Source of the DNA: UBA5109 sp038148755
GTDB taxonomy: Bacteria > Pseudomonadota > Gammaproteobacteria > Pseudomonadales > Pseudohongiellaceae
NCBI GenBank assembly: GCA_038148755.1
Contig: JAYQWA010000006.1
Coordinates: 17,797-81,796 of the forward strand
Length of the DNA stretch: 64,000 nt
Direction: 5' to 3'
Positions 25,635 through 35,586 of this stretch are shown here, piece by piece (the stretch's first letter is position 1; each line of letters begins with the position of its first letter). The notes beneath the pieces were generated by a model. The model saw only the letters and a program-made list of their open reading frames with translations. It ran no database searches and was not told the DNA's origin. Made by a program: the position numbers and the translations under genes.

Positions 25635-27914
25635 TCAGGCGAGTGTATAACCTGATTTACTCAAAGGCAGAGTTTTAATCCTTTCTCCATTTGCGGCAAA
25701 AATTGCATTCGTCACGGCAGGCATTAATGGGGGTAATGCTGGTTCACCCAAGCCCGTAGGGTCATACTCACTCTGAATAAAATGTGCTTCTATGTTCAAA
25801 GGGGCAGTTCGCATTCTGACGATGTTGTATTGATGAAAATTTTCTTGCTGGATTTCTCCATTGCGCATGGTTATTTCCAGATCCATTATGGAACTCAAAG
25901 CATCGGTTGCCGCACCTTCTATCTGTTTAAGTGCTCCACTCATATTAATGACGGGGCCGATATCAATCGCAGCTGTAACCTTGTGAATACTAATCTTCTT
26001 ATCATCATCAATACTCAATTCAACAACTTCGGCCACATGTCCAGCATGACTGAAATGAAAGGCAAAGCCCATGCCGTGGCCTGCTGGTAAAGATTTCCCC
26101 CAGCCGCTTTTTTCTGCCGCAAGCTTGATGACATCAACTGCACGTCCAGTATTTAATGAATTAATATTGCCCGGTTCAAACCACTGTGGGGCGCCCATCA
26201 TTTCAATTAAAAACTCCACATAGTCTCTGTTTGCTGTATGTGCCATTTCCGCAAGAAAACTTTGCACCGCCCAGCCTGTTGCATTTGAACCAGGAGCACG
26301 CCATGAGCCAGTTGGCGTATTCGTATCTATCAAAGATACGGCAGATCTGAAATTATCAATACTGAGAGCTGGAAATTCATCATCTGCCAATCTGGTTCCC
26401 GCCGTTGCGCGACCTCTGACTGCAGGACCAATCAGGTGAGTTTGCATGGCGACAGGCCTGCCTTCACGACTGACAGCGCCTTTAAAAGCATACACACCAC
26501 CTGGACGGTACTGATCATGTATCATGTCATCTTCACGTGTCCAAAGTAATTTAACGGGCACATCAAAACGCTTAGCAATTGCTGTCACTTCACAGGAATA
26601 ATCCTGTAATCGTCTGCGTCCAAATGAGCCTCCCATACGCATCTGATGCAAGGTTATCTTTTGTTGGGGAATATCGAATACATTTTCAACAGAATTTAGC
26701 GTGATGCCTGGTTGTCTGGTTGGCGCCCAGATATCCAGGCTGTTATCTTCTCTATGATAGTGCGCAGTGCAATTCATGGGCTCCATGCATGCATGCGCTA
26801 AATAAGGGAAACGATAGTTACTCTCAATGACTGTGGTATTGCTGTCCTGATATTGCCTTTCTACATCACCGGAAGCTGTTATTTCCAGCTCAGCGGGCCA
26901 GGGTGCAGCAGCAATTTCCAGCGCTCGGGAATAAATTTCTTCATTATCATCTACAGAAGCAGCAGAAGTATCCCACTCTACTTCCAAAGCCTGTTTAGCC
27001 TGAAAAGCCTGCCAGGTTGAACGTGCAACGATAGCAACACCATCCAATAATTCACCAACATTATCGTTTCCTTCAACAAGGAACGCATCCACGATACCTG
27101 GCAAGGATTTTATTTGGTCCAGATTTGCACTGACCACCCTGCCATAAGTAGCCGGGCACTTCTCATAGACGGCATAGAGCATATCAGGTAATTGAATATC
27201 GGAGCCGTATAATCCACCACCACCTGTAATAATCGTGTGGTTATCAACATCAGGCACACGCGTTCCTATTATTTTGTAATCGCTGCGTGCTTTAAATACC
27301 AGTGAATTAATATCAGGTATTGGTTCGCGGGCAGCCGCAAGTGCTAATTGAGAAAAAGGCAAACGCTGGCCTGTCTCACGGTTAATCACTTCACTGTTTT
27401 CTGTATAGAGCAGGCCGGGATTTACTGACATCTGTTTTGCTGCCGCAGAAATAAACATCACTCGGGCGGCAGCTCCGGCACGTCTCATAGGATTCCATTC
27501 ACGCGGGGTCGAAGTCGAACCTCCAGCCCTTTGTGCACCATAACGCGCCTCATTCATTGGCGCCCTGACCACTGTCACATCATTCCAGTCTGCCCCCAAT
27601 TCCTCAGCAATAATCATCGGCAGCGACGTTTTAATCCCCTGTCCCTTTTCTGGCGTGTGCGCATAAAGACGAATGGAGCCATTCGTATTGACTTCAACAA
27701 AAGCATTCAATTCAAGGTGATCTGAATCTGCAGTCTCGGCAGCCTGAGCTTTATTTGACGGGATAAAAGAAGCCAGAGAAAACCCAACCCCAGTCGCACC
27801 AGAGGCCTGTAAAAATCCGCGCCGACTTATCCCCTGGGATAAAATTTCTTGAGCATTCAAGCCTGCTTCACCTTCATTAACCAATAACGAGTCTTTGCTA
27901 AAAATTGTTTTCAT
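25635..27914 (-). CDS. Xanthine dehydrogenase-family molybdopterin-binding subunit (IorB-like), Tat-exported
   Basis: The start at 27914 (MKTIFSKDSLL) is preferred for its AAGAGAAAG site; a GTG at 27941 is also open. The 759-residue protein has a Tat motif SRRGFLQAS near residue 30 and a hydrophobic stretch, so it should fold with cofactor and be exported. The body matches the large subunit of isoquinoline 1-oxidoreductase/aldehyde dehydrogenase-type molybdenum hydroxylases: GGSFGRRRLQDYSCEV, TREDDMIHDQYRPGG, SWRAPGSNATGWAVQ and, near the end, GLGEPALPP with the catalytic glutamate. These enzymes need a [2Fe-2S] subunit, normally adjacent, and none is nearby. Substrate cannot be told. Confidence 0.9.
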   Translation of the reverse strand: MKTIFSKDSLLVNEGEAGLNAQEILSQGISRRGFLQASGATGVGFSLASFIPSNKAQAAETADSDHLELNAFVEVNTNGSIRLYAHTPEKGQGIKTSLPMIIAEELGADWNDVTVVRAPMNEARYGAQRAGGSTSTPREWNPMRRAGAAARVMFISAAAKQMSVNPGLLYTENSEVINRETGQRLPFSQLALAAAREPIPDINSLVFKARSDYKIIGTRVPDVDNHTIITGGGGLYGSDIQLPDMLYAVYEKCPATYGRVVSANLDQIKSLPGIVDAFLVEGNDNVGELLDGVAIVARSTWQAFQAKQALEVEWDTSAASVDDNEEIYSRALEIAAAPWPAELEITASGDVERQYQDSNTTVIESNYRFPYLAHACMEPMNCTAHYHREDNSLDIWAPTRQPGITLNSVENVFDIPQQKITLHQMRMGGSFGRRRLQDYSCEVTAIAKRFDVPVKLLWTREDDMIHDQYRPGGVYAFKGAVSREGRPVAMQTHLIGPAVRGRATAGTRLADDEFPALSIDNFRSAVSLIDTNTPTGSWRAPGSNATGWAVQSFLAEMAHTANRDYVEFLIEMMGAPQWFEPGNINSLNTGRAVDVIKLAAEKSGWGKSLPAGHGMGFAFHFSHAGHVAEVVELSIDDDKKISIHKVTAAIDIGPVINMSGALKQIEGAATDALSSIMDLEITMRNGEIQQENFHQYNIVRMRTAPLNIEAHFIQSEYDPTGLGEPALPPLMPAVTNAIFAANGERIKTLPLSKSGYTLA

Positions 27915-27950
27915 AAGACTTTCTCTTAGACTAATTTTCACGTTACTTTA

Positions 27951-27971
27951 ACCAATTCGATACTGATTGGT
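27951..27971. promoter_or_regulatory. Inverted repeat upstream of the molybdenum hydroxylase gene
   Basis: ACCAAT (27951-27956) and ATTGGT (27966-27971) form an inverted repeat with a nine-base spacer, about 37 bases before the preferred start. Size and position fit a repressor operator of the TetR kind, but no regulator gene lies nearby. Confidence 0.3.
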
Positions 27972-28031
27972 AAGTAAAAAATCAACATTTCGGGCCAATT
28001 TTACATAATTTACATGAAAGCTGCTCACTTA

Positions 28032-28060
28032 CTGACCCGCTACTAGCTTTCGTGTAAAAT
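28032..28060 (+). promoter_or_regulatory. Sigma-70 promoter for argS
   Basis: CTGACC (28032-28037), a 17-base spacer, then TAAAAT (28055-28060), 34 bases before the argS ATG. Both boxes are near consensus and correctly spaced. Confidence 0.6.
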
Positions 28061-28094
28061 CCGCCCTCTCTTTTAGCTGGACTAACAAATTTTC

Positions 28095-29807
28095 ATGAAC
28101 CTGAAACAAATTCTTGATCAACAGATTTCGTCGGCACTTTCAGACATATCAGGTAAATCGGACTGCCAGGCGCTGGTTAATTATTCCAAATCTGCGCAAT
28201 TTGGCGATTATCAGGCCAATGGTGTTATGGCACTCGCCAAACAATTAAAACAAAACCCCAGAGAACTCGCTGAACAAGTAACAAGCAAACTGAAATTAAA
28301 TAAATTTGCAGACAAAGTAGAAATTGCCGGGCCAGGTTTTATTAATATCTTTATCAGTAATGAATTTTTAAGCCAGCAACTAAATTTATTGAATAAAAAC
28401 AGGCTCGTTGACAAAAGTCTAAAACCCCAGACAGTCATTATTGATTACTCGTCTCCTAACCTGGCTAAAGAAATGCATGTCGGCCATTTGCGTGGCACGA
28501 TTATCGGTGATGCTATTGCCCGAACTTTTGAATGGATGGGGCATAAATTAGTCAGGCAGAACCATTTTGGTGATTGGGGTACTCAGTTCGGCATGTTAAT
28601 AACTTTCATGCTGGAGCAGGATGGAGCTACTACTGAGCTCAGCAATCTGGAAAGCTTTTATCGATCGGCTAAACAACGATTCGACGAAGATTCTGACTTT
28701 GCAGACAGGGCCCGTGAAAATGTAGTGAAACTTCAATCCGGTGATGAACAGTGCCTGCAACTGTGGCAGTCATTTATTGAAGTTTCAGTAAAGCATTGCC
28801 AGGAACTTTATCAAAAACTCAACATCACCCTCACTGAAAAAGATGTAGTCCCTGAAAGTTTCTATAATGATAAATTGCCTCAAATTATTGAAACTCTTGA
28901 TGCTAAAGGCTTACTCACACAATCAGACAGGGCACATTGCGTCTTTCTTGAAGAATTCAAAAACAAGGAAGGCGAACCCCTCCCCGTCATAGTGCAGAAA
29001 TCTGATGGTGGTTATTTATACGCAACCACTGACCTGGCTGGTATTGAATACCGTTGCCATACACTACATGCAGACAGAATTCTCTATGTGGTTGATGCCC
29101 GTCAGGGACTGCACTTTCAGCAGGTTTTTGCTGTAGCCAAGCTGGCAGGGCTGGCCGGAAGCAGCTGCTCTCTTGAGCATTTAAGCTATGGCACCATGAT
29201 GGGAAAAGATGGCAAGCCCTTCAAAACCAGAAGTGGTGACACCATCAAACTCATTGATCTGATTGATGAAGGTATTGAACGTGCTTATAAACTTGTAGAA
29301 CAGAAAAATCCTGAATTAAACGAAGAGGAAAAACTGCAAATTGCAGAAATTGTCGGCATTTCGGCAATAAAATACGCCGACTTGGCCAAAAACCGTAATA
29401 GTGACTACATCTTTGACTGGGACAGTATGTTGTCATTTGAAGGCAATACAGCGCCTTATATGCTTTATGCCTATGCCCGTATACACAGCATTTTTCGGCG
29501 CGCAGAGCTTGATATTGAAGCAGATTACAAGATTATTGTCAGCAGTCCTGAAGAAAAAGCACTGGCCTTAAAACTGCTTCAGTTCACTGAGGTCGTGGAG
29601 CTTTTGCTTGAAGAGTGCCTGCCAAACCAACTTTGTCTTTATCTTTATGAGCTTGCTGGAAATTTTATGAGCTTTTATGAGGCTTGCCCTGTCTTGAAAT
29701 CGACAGATGAGACCAAACAATCGCGCCTTGGCCTGTGCCAACTTACTGCACTGACCTTACAGCAGGGCTTATCCCTACTTGGGATAGAAACACTCGATAA
29801 AATGTAG
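28095..29807 (+). CDS. argS: Arginyl-tRNA synthetase
   Basis: A 570-residue class I synthetase charging tRNA-Arg. The HIGH-type motif is HVGH in SSPNLAKEMHVGHLRGT. The canonical KMSKS is replaced by the looser GKDGKPFKTRSG loop, usual in ArgRS. The N-terminal tRNA-binding domain and the all-helical C-terminal domain, ending on methionine (ETLDKM) as in most ArgRS, are complete. It stands alone behind its own promoter. Confidence 0.98.
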   Translation: MNLKQILDQQISSALSDISGKSDCQALVNYSKSAQFGDYQANGVMALAKQLKQNPRELAEQVTSKLKLNKFADKVEIAGPGFINIFISNEFLSQQLNLLNKNRLVDKSLKPQTVIIDYSSPNLAKEMHVGHLRGTIIGDAIARTFEWMGHKLVRQNHFGDWGTQFGMLITFMLEQDGATTELSNLESFYRSAKQRFDEDSDFADRARENVVKLQSGDEQCLQLWQSFIEVSVKHCQELYQKLNITLTEKDVVPESFYNDKLPQIIETLDAKGLLTQSDRAHCVFLEEFKNKEGEPLPVIVQKSDGGYLYATTDLAGIEYRCHTLHADRILYVVDARQGLHFQQVFAVAKLAGLAGSSCSLEHLSYGTMMGKDGKPFKTRSGDTIKLIDLIDEGIERAYKLVEQKNPELNEEEKLQIAEIVGISAIKYADLAKNRNSDYIFDWDSMLSFEGNTAPYMLYAYARIHSIFRRAELDIEADYKIIVSSPEEKALALKLLQFTEVVELLLEECLPNQLCLYLYELAGNFMSFYEACPVLKSTDETKQSRLGLCQLTALTLQQGLSLLGIETLDKM

Positions 29808-29863
29808 CCTTAATTTATCTCAACGACAGGATTTTTACACTATTAGCTGGCCCTTCTTGTTGC

Positions 29864-29869
29864 TATAAT
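29864..29869 (+). promoter_or_regulatory. Extended -10 element for icd
   Basis: TGC-TATAAT with a perfect -10 hexamer (29864-29869) lies about 70 bases before the icd ATG. The -35 region is weak, which the extended -10 may offset. Confidence 0.5.
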
Positions 29870-29939
29870 CGCGAGCCTTGAAAATAGAGCTCAGCTATCT
29901 CAAAACTCGTTATTAACTTCCAGAAAATCAAGGAACAGC

Positions 29940-32165
29940 ATGTCTGACAAAGCGACTATCATTTATACTCAAACTGACGAAGCGCCAGCATTGGCAACCT
30001 ATTCATTTTTACCCATCGTTAACGCTTTTTCTAAAGCCGCTGGTATTGCAATAGAGACTCGAGATATCTCTTTGGCAGGCCGAGTACTTGCAGGATTCCC
30101 TGAATATTGCTCAGATGATCAAAAACAATCTGATGACCTCGCTGAATTAGGCGAACTTGCAAAAACACCAGACGCAAACATCATCAAACTACCGAATATC
30201 AGCGCTTCCATGCCTCAATTAGTAGCATGTATTAAAGAACTGCAGGCTAAAGGTTACACCTTGCCTGACTACCCTGAAAATCCGGGAAATGACGAAGAAT
30301 CCGAAATAAAAGCACGCTACGACAAAGTAAAAGGTAGCGCAGTAAACCCTGTATTGCGTGAAGGTAATTCGGACCGCAGAGCTCCAGGCGCTGTTAAGGA
30401 ATACGCCCGCAATAACCCGCATTCGATGGGAGAATGGAGCAAGGATTCAAAAACACATGTTGCCAGCATGGAAAGCCATGACTTCTTTGGCAGTGAACTG
30501 TCAGTAACTCTGGATCAGGATGACAGCTACATTATTGAGTTTGAAAACAGTAATGGCGATCGAAGCATTCTTAAAAAATCTGCGCCTTTACTGGCCGGCG
30601 AGGTTATTGATGCCAGCGTCCTCAGTTGTAAAGCACTAAGAAATTTCTTAGAAGCAGAAATGCAGGATGCAAAAGAGAGTGGTGTGCTTTTTTCCGTCCA
30701 TTTAAAAGCAACCATGATGAAGGTGTCTGACCCTATATTATTTGGTCATGTCGTCTCTGTTTACTTTAAAGACTTGTTTGAAAAACATGCAGACACATTT
30801 GCGAACCTGGGTGTTAACCCGAATAACGGATTTGGCAGTCTGCTGCAGCAAATACAGGAACTTCCTGAGAACCTGAGAAGTGAAATTGAGGCTGACATCC
30901 AGGCCTGTTATGAGAAACGTCCGTCGCTCGCCATGGTTGATTCCGACAAAGGCATTACTAATCTACATGTGCCCAGTGATGTCATTATTGATGCTTCAAT
31001 GCCTGCTGCCATAAGGGCCGGCGGTAAAATGTGGAATGCGGAAGGTCACCCTCAGGACATGAAAGCAGTTATTCCTGACCGTTCATATGCCGGCGTCTAT
31101 CAGGAAACCATCACATTTTGTAAAGAAAACGGTGCACTTGATCCCAGGACAATGGGGACTGTCCCGAATGTTGGATTGATGGCACAAAAAGCTGAGGAAT
31201 ATGGCTCTCATGACAAGACTTTTGAAATTAAAGAAGCTGGCACTGTTCGCGTTCTCAATAAAAATGGTGAAGCATTGCTAGAGCACAAGGTTGAATCAGG
31301 TGATATCTGGCGTATGTGTCAGGCTAAGGATGCTCCAATTCAGGACTGGGTAAAACTTGCTGTGAATCGAGCCAGAGCCAGTTCCACCCCAGCCATCTTC
31401 TGGCTAGATTCAGATCGGGCACACGACAATCAGTTAATCCAAAAGGTAAATACATATTTAGCACAACTTGACACAGACGGCCTGGATATTCGCATAATGT
31501 CACCGGTCGAAGCTGCTCGCTTTTCACTGGAAAGAATGAAACGAGGAGAAGATACAATTTCTGTTACTGGTAACGTGCTAAGGGATTACCTAACCGACCT
31601 CTTCCCTATCCTGGAATTAGGAACCAGCGCGAAAATGTTATCAATAGTTCCACTTATGAATGGCGGCGGCTTGTTTGAAACAGGAGCTGGTGGTTCGGCA
31701 CCGAAGCATGTGCAGCAATTAGTTAAAGAAAATCATTTGCGTTGGGACTCCTTAGGAGAGTTTTTAGCTTTAGCTGCTTCTTATGAACATTTAAGTCAGG
31801 CAAAAGACAATAGCGCTGCACAGATTCTTGCTAATACGCTGGACAAGGCAACCGGAAAACTACTGATGGAAAATAAATCGCCTTCCCGTAAAGTCGGTGA
31901 ACTGGATAATCGTGGCAGTCATTTTTATTTAGCCTTGTACTGGGCCGAGGAACTCGCCAACCAAAGTGAAGATAGCAAGCTAAAAGAGATGTTTTCAGTT
32001 TTGGCTTCTGCACTGGCGGAAAATGAAGGAACTATAATCAGTGAGCTAAATAGTGTTCAAGGCTCTGAGGTCAACTTGGGTGGCTACTACAAACTTGACG
32101 ACACCTTGTGCGCCCAGGCCATGCGCCCGAGCGCTACATTGAATGCCTTGATTGACCAGTTCTAA
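29940..32165 (+). CDS. icd: Monomeric NADP-dependent isocitrate dehydrogenase
   Basis: A 741-residue monomeric (type II) isocitrate dehydrogenase, about twice the size of the dimeric enzyme and unrelated at a glance in sequence. It converts isocitrate to 2-oxoglutarate with NADP in the TCA cycle. Recognisable segments are MSDKATIIYTQTDEAPALAT, the substrate-loop LREGNSDRRAPGAVKEYARN, and RGSHFYLALYWAEELA. An extended -10 promoter precedes it. Whether a second, dimeric icd exists elsewhere cannot be seen. Confidence 0.97.
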   Translation: MSDKATIIYTQTDEAPALATYSFLPIVNAFSKAAGIAIETRDISLAGRVLAGFPEYCSDDQKQSDDLAELGELAKTPDANIIKLPNISASMPQLVACIKELQAKGYTLPDYPENPGNDEESEIKARYDKVKGSAVNPVLREGNSDRRAPGAVKEYARNNPHSMGEWSKDSKTHVASMESHDFFGSELSVTLDQDDSYIIEFENSNGDRSILKKSAPLLAGEVIDASVLSCKALRNFLEAEMQDAKESGVLFSVHLKATMMKVSDPILFGHVVSVYFKDLFEKHADTFANLGVNPNNGFGSLLQQIQELPENLRSEIEADIQACYEKRPSLAMVDSDKGITNLHVPSDVIIDASMPAAIRAGGKMWNAEGHPQDMKAVIPDRSYAGVYQETITFCKENGALDPRTMGTVPNVGLMAQKAEEYGSHDKTFEIKEAGTVRVLNKNGEALLEHKVESGDIWRMCQAKDAPIQDWVKLAVNRARASSTPAIFWLDSDRAHDNQLIQKVNTYLAQLDTDGLDIRIMSPVEAARFSLERMKRGEDTISVTGNVLRDYLTDLFPILELGTSAKMLSIVPLMNGGGLFETGAGGSAPKHVQQLVKENHLRWDSLGEFLALAASYEHLSQAKDNSAAQILANTLDKATGKLLMENKSPSRKVGELDNRGSHFYLALYWAEELANQSEDSKLKEMFSVLASALAENEGTIISELNSVQGSEVNLGGYYKLDDTLCAQAMRPSATLNALIDQF

Positions 32166-32169
32166 TATA

Positions 32170-34071
32170 CTACTGACTTAAATCCAGCAGCAGTTTGTTC
32201 AAACGGCGAATGAAGGTTCCCGGGTCATCCAATTGCCCGCCTTCTGCCAGGTTTGCCTGATCGAACAAAACTGCTGCTAATTCATCAAAGCGGTCTTCGT
32301 CACTTTCCTCATCCAGTCTTTTAACGAGTGGATGCTCAAGGTTCAATTCAAAAATAGGCTTGGAATCAGGAACAGCCTGGCCTGCCGCTTCCAGGATTTT
32401 GCGCATCTGTAAATTCATATCAAATTCACCGACAGCCATACAGGCAGGTGAATCTGTTAAGCGATTAGTCGTACGCACTTCAGAGACTTTTTCGCCGAGA
32501 GATTTTGTAACACGCTCCAGCAAAGGTTTGGCTTCTTCGTCAGCCTTCTCCTGTTGTTTTTTATCTTCTTCACTGTCCAGTTCACCTAAATCCAGCTTGC
32601 CCTTAGTGATGTCCTGGAATTGTTTGCCATCATATTCCATCAGGTGATTCATTAACCACTCATCAACACGGTCTGACAACAACAGCACTTCCAAACCTTT
32701 TTTCCTAAATACTTCAAGATGCGGACTGTTCTTTGCCGTATTGTGAGTCTCACTTGTTATGTAGTAAATCTTCTTCTGATTTTCCTGCATACGAGAGACA
32801 TAGTCAGACAGTGATTGATCCTGTTTTGCATCACCTGTATGTGTTGTTGCAAACAATAATAAATCAGCAATTTTCTCACGATTGTTTGGATCTTCCGCTG
32901 GCCCTTCTTTGAGCACTTGCCCGAACTCCTGCCAGAAAGTTTGGTATTTCTCTGCATCTTTCTTTTTAATTTTAGCCAACATATCAAGCACACGTTTTGT
33001 AAGCGCACTCTTCATCGAATCAACTGTAGGATCTTTTTGCAATATCTCTCTGGAAACATTCAGTGAAATATCATTTGAATCAATGACACCTTTTATAAAA
33101 CGCAGGTACAAAGGCAAGAACTGCTCAGCTTCGTCCATAATAAAGACACGCTGCACATAAAGTTTTAATCCTCTCGCGGAATCCCGATTCCAGAGATCAA
33201 AGGGCGCTTTTGCCGGCAGGTACAATAAAGAAGTATATTCAAGTTTGCCCTCTACTTTATTGTGACTCCACTCCAGCGGATCAGAAAAGTCATGACTGAC
33301 ATGTTTATAGAACTCTTTATACTCATCGTCACTTAATTCTGTTCTAGTACGAGTCCATAGCGCTTTGGCTGAATTAACAACTTCAAATTCTTTTTCTTTC
33401 TTTTTTTTACCGTCTTCACCGAAGTCTTCTTTAAGCATTTTCACCGGCAAAGAAATATGATCTGCGTATTTCTTTACGATACTTCTCAGACGGAAAGGCT
33501 CTGCAAATTCTTTTTCCTGTTTTTTTAGATGCAGAATTATTGTCGTTCCTCTTTCCTTTTTATCTGTATCTTCAATACTGAATTCTGCTTCCCCGTGTGA
33601 TTCCCAATGCACACCCTGTGCAGCAGGTTCGCCAGCTTTTCGGGTAAATACTTCAACTTTATCTGCAACTATAAAAGCGGAATAAAATCCAACCCCAAAC
33701 TGACCTATCAATTGCGAATCTTTTTTCTCATCACCAGTTAAACTTTCTAGAAATTGCGCTGTGCCAGATTTTGCTATAGTTCCCAGATTTTCGATAACTT
33801 CTGCTCTGTTCATACCGATACCATTATCTTTAATCGTAATGGCTTTAAGCTTACTGTCGCACTCAACTACAATATTCAGATCTGAATCACCCTCATAGAG
33901 AGAATCATCTTTCAGCGCCACAAACCTGAGCTTATCAGCAGCATCCGACGCATTTGAAATTAACTCACGCAAAAAGATTTCCTTATTACTGTATAAGGAG
34001 TGAATCATAAGATGTAGCAGCTGTTTAGCTTCAGTTTGAAACCCTAGCGTCTCTTTTTGGGCAGCAGTCAT
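32170..34071 (-). CDS. htpG: Molecular chaperone HtpG (Hsp90)
   Basis: A 633-residue ATP-dependent Hsp90 homodimer. The N-terminal GHKL ATPase domain has LRELISNASDAADKLRF, IKDNGIGMNRAEVIENLGTI and GQFGVGFYSAFIVADKV. The middle and C-terminal domains are complete, and length matches the E. coli protein (624). Only 4 bases separate its stop from the convergent icd stop. A sigma-32-type promoter lies 57-84 bases upstream, consistent with heat-shock control. Confidence 0.98.
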   Translation of the reverse strand: MTAAQKETLGFQTEAKQLLHLMIHSLYSNKEIFLRELISNASDAADKLRFVALKDDSLYEGDSDLNIVVECDSKLKAITIKDNGIGMNRAEVIENLGTIAKSGTAQFLESLTGDEKKDSQLIGQFGVGFYSAFIVADKVEVFTRKAGEPAAQGVHWESHGEAEFSIEDTDKKERGTTIILHLKKQEKEFAEPFRLRSIVKKYADHISLPVKMLKEDFGEDGKKKKEKEFEVVNSAKALWTRTRTELSDDEYKEFYKHVSHDFSDPLEWSHNKVEGKLEYTSLLYLPAKAPFDLWNRDSARGLKLYVQRVFIMDEAEQFLPLYLRFIKGVIDSNDISLNVSREILQKDPTVDSMKSALTKRVLDMLAKIKKKDAEKYQTFWQEFGQVLKEGPAEDPNNREKIADLLLFATTHTGDAKQDQSLSDYVSRMQENQKKIYYITSETHNTAKNSPHLEVFRKKGLEVLLLSDRVDEWLMNHLMEYDGKQFQDITKGKLDLGELDSEEDKKQQEKADEEAKPLLERVTKSLGEKVSEVRTTNRLTDSPACMAVGEFDMNLQMRKILEAAGQAVPDSKPIFELNLEHPLVKRLDEESDEDRFDELAAVLFDQANLAEGGQLDDPGTFIRRLNKLLLDLSQ

Positions 34072-34127
34072 TATTTAGTCATCTCCTATTAAGTTTACTT
34101 GCAACTGGTTTATTCAATAGTGGCCTT

Positions 34128-34155
34128 TAATGAGGGCAAAATTTGAATTTTCAAG
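34128..34155 (-). promoter_or_regulatory. Sigma-32 (heat-shock) promoter for htpG
   Basis: On the minus strand CTTGAAA (34149-34155) is an exact -35 match for sigma-32 (RpoH). After a 13-base spacer CCTCATTA (34128-34135) closely fits the -10 consensus CCCCATnT. The downstream gene is a classic heat-shock gene, which strengthens the call. Confidence 0.75.
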
Positions 34156-34159
34156 AGCA

Positions 34160-34191
34160 AAAAAAAACGCATCTAAAGATGCGTTTTTTTT
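34160..34191 (-). terminator. Terminator hairpin downstream of the TonB-module TPR gene or facing htpG
   Basis: ACGCATCT and AGATGCGT (within 34167-34184) form a tight palindromic stem flanked by A8 and T8 runs, so it can work on both strands. On the minus strand it lies just after the TPR-gene start region of transcription from htpG's side: htpG's promoter begins immediately beyond it. Since the TPR gene (stop at 34209) is transcribed toward this point, it most simply ends the TonB operon and insulates htpG. Confidence 0.85.
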
Positions 34192-34208
34192 AATTCAAAG
34201 TGTAGGTC

Positions 34209-35576
34209 TTAACGAAAAAAGCCTTGGTATAATTCTCGTTGCCTTTGCTTGGTTTCATACAATGTTTTTTCATTATTCAGGTATTGCACCCAGGTTGCAG
34301 CAGCTTCTTCACTGCGCTCATCCCTACCTGCTATCTGTGCAGCCTCAATACCCTCATCATGACGATTTAATTCAAGCAGCGCTCTTGCCTGTCTCAAATA
34401 AGCCTGATCAGGTCTATCAAGGTCGCCTTTTGCAAAAGCATTACCCAAGGCATCTACAGCATCTTCAAAACGGTTTAAATTAATATAGATAGAAGAAAGG
34501 CGGGAATACATTTCACCATCAGATGATAACTCTGCTGCTCTGGTATAAGGATCAATAGCCATTTCATCTTCCCTGGCTAGCTGATAGCTTTGCGCTAAGC
34601 GAGCCCAATTATCTTCATCATCACTTTCCAGGAGTCCTTCTTCCAAACCCTGCTCAAATATCTTTGCTGCTCCCCAATAGAATTCACTATTAAATAACTG
34701 CCCGGATAAATTAATAATTTGGCCTTCACTATCAACAAAACCAAAAGTGTTCATGGCATAGATAAACTGGGCTTGTTCTTCAAAACGCTCCAGTGCACCC
34801 AATACATTAACCATGAATTCCCAATCATCTGGCTCATTAAACAATACAATCATTTCCCTAGTCAGTTGCAATGCACTATCTAAATCTTCCAACAAGGTGT
34901 TCAAAGAACGTGCAAGATCATAGGTGCCTTTCTCAACTTCTTCGCCTTGAGCACGTTGCTGGTCCATATATTCAAGAATATAGTCCAGAGAGTTGGCAAA
35001 ATCTTCCAGAGAGTAATAAGCAAAAGAAATTCTCTGGTAAGCCGCAATATCAATCTCAAAAGCCATACCAAGATACTCTAGATAGGACTCAATAGAACCT
35101 GTGTAATCTTCAACGGCGAACTTTAATTGTCCCATGAGGAACAACGTTGATTCACGATTTTCTGGCGTTAATGCATCTTCATCCATCGCCAGAATACGCT
35201 CCTGATAAACAATGGCTTCTTCATAATTTTCTTCAAGAGCCGCAAAATTCGCGTAAAATTGCCACAGCCTCAACTCTTCAGCATCATTTAAACGGCCGTT
35301 CTCATACATATCACGCAATTCCTGCAAAACTGCATCAGCGCCAGCTGTATCACCTTCATCTCTGAGTTCCATGATTTCTTCGAGACGCTGGTAAACAGGA
35401 CGGGAGAGAGTCTGTGCTGAACGGGCTGCAGGTGGTGCTCTTCTGCCATCATCTTCTTCCTGGGCAACGCTTACTGCAGAAAAACTAAGGCACAAGGGAA
35501 ACAACACTAGTAAAGCACCTGTTTTTACAAGTCTTTTGAAGCGCAAAATATAAAATCTGGAATTACCTAATATCAT
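34209..35576 (-). CDS. Periplasmic TPR protein of the TonB module
   Basis: The start at 35576 (MILGNSRFYILRFKRL) is chosen because AAGG lies eight bases upstream; the longer frame runs back through tonB. The 455-residue protein has a signal peptide ending near VSVAQ, then a long series of TPR-like helices (AELSSDGEMYSRLSSIYINL, then RFEDAVDALGNAF). A TPR protein follows tonB in the TtpC-type TonB clusters of Vibrio, Shewanella and Alteromonas, where it is thought to aid energy transfer or complex stability. The order here matches. Exact role unknown. Confidence 0.85.
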   Translation of the reverse strand: MILGNSRFYILRFKRLVKTGALLVLFPLCLSFSAVSVAQEEDDGRRAPPAARSAQTLSRPVYQRLEEIMELRDEGDTAGADAVLQELRDMYENGRLNDAEELRLWQFYANFAALEENYEEAIVYQERILAMDEDALTPENRESTLFLMGQLKFAVEDYTGSIESYLEYLGMAFEIDIAAYQRISFAYYSLEDFANSLDYILEYMDQQRAQGEEVEKGTYDLARSLNTLLEDLDSALQLTREMIVLFNEPDDWEFMVNVLGALERFEEQAQFIYAMNTFGFVDSEGQIINLSGQLFNSEFYWGAAKIFEQGLEEGLLESDDEDNWARLAQSYQLAREDEMAIDPYTRAAELSSDGEMYSRLSSIYINLNRFEDAVDALGNAFAKGDLDRPDQAYLRQARALLELNRHDEGIEAAQIAGRDERSEEAAATWVQYLNNEKTLYETKQRQRELYQGFFR

Positions 35577-35586
35577 GATACAAACC

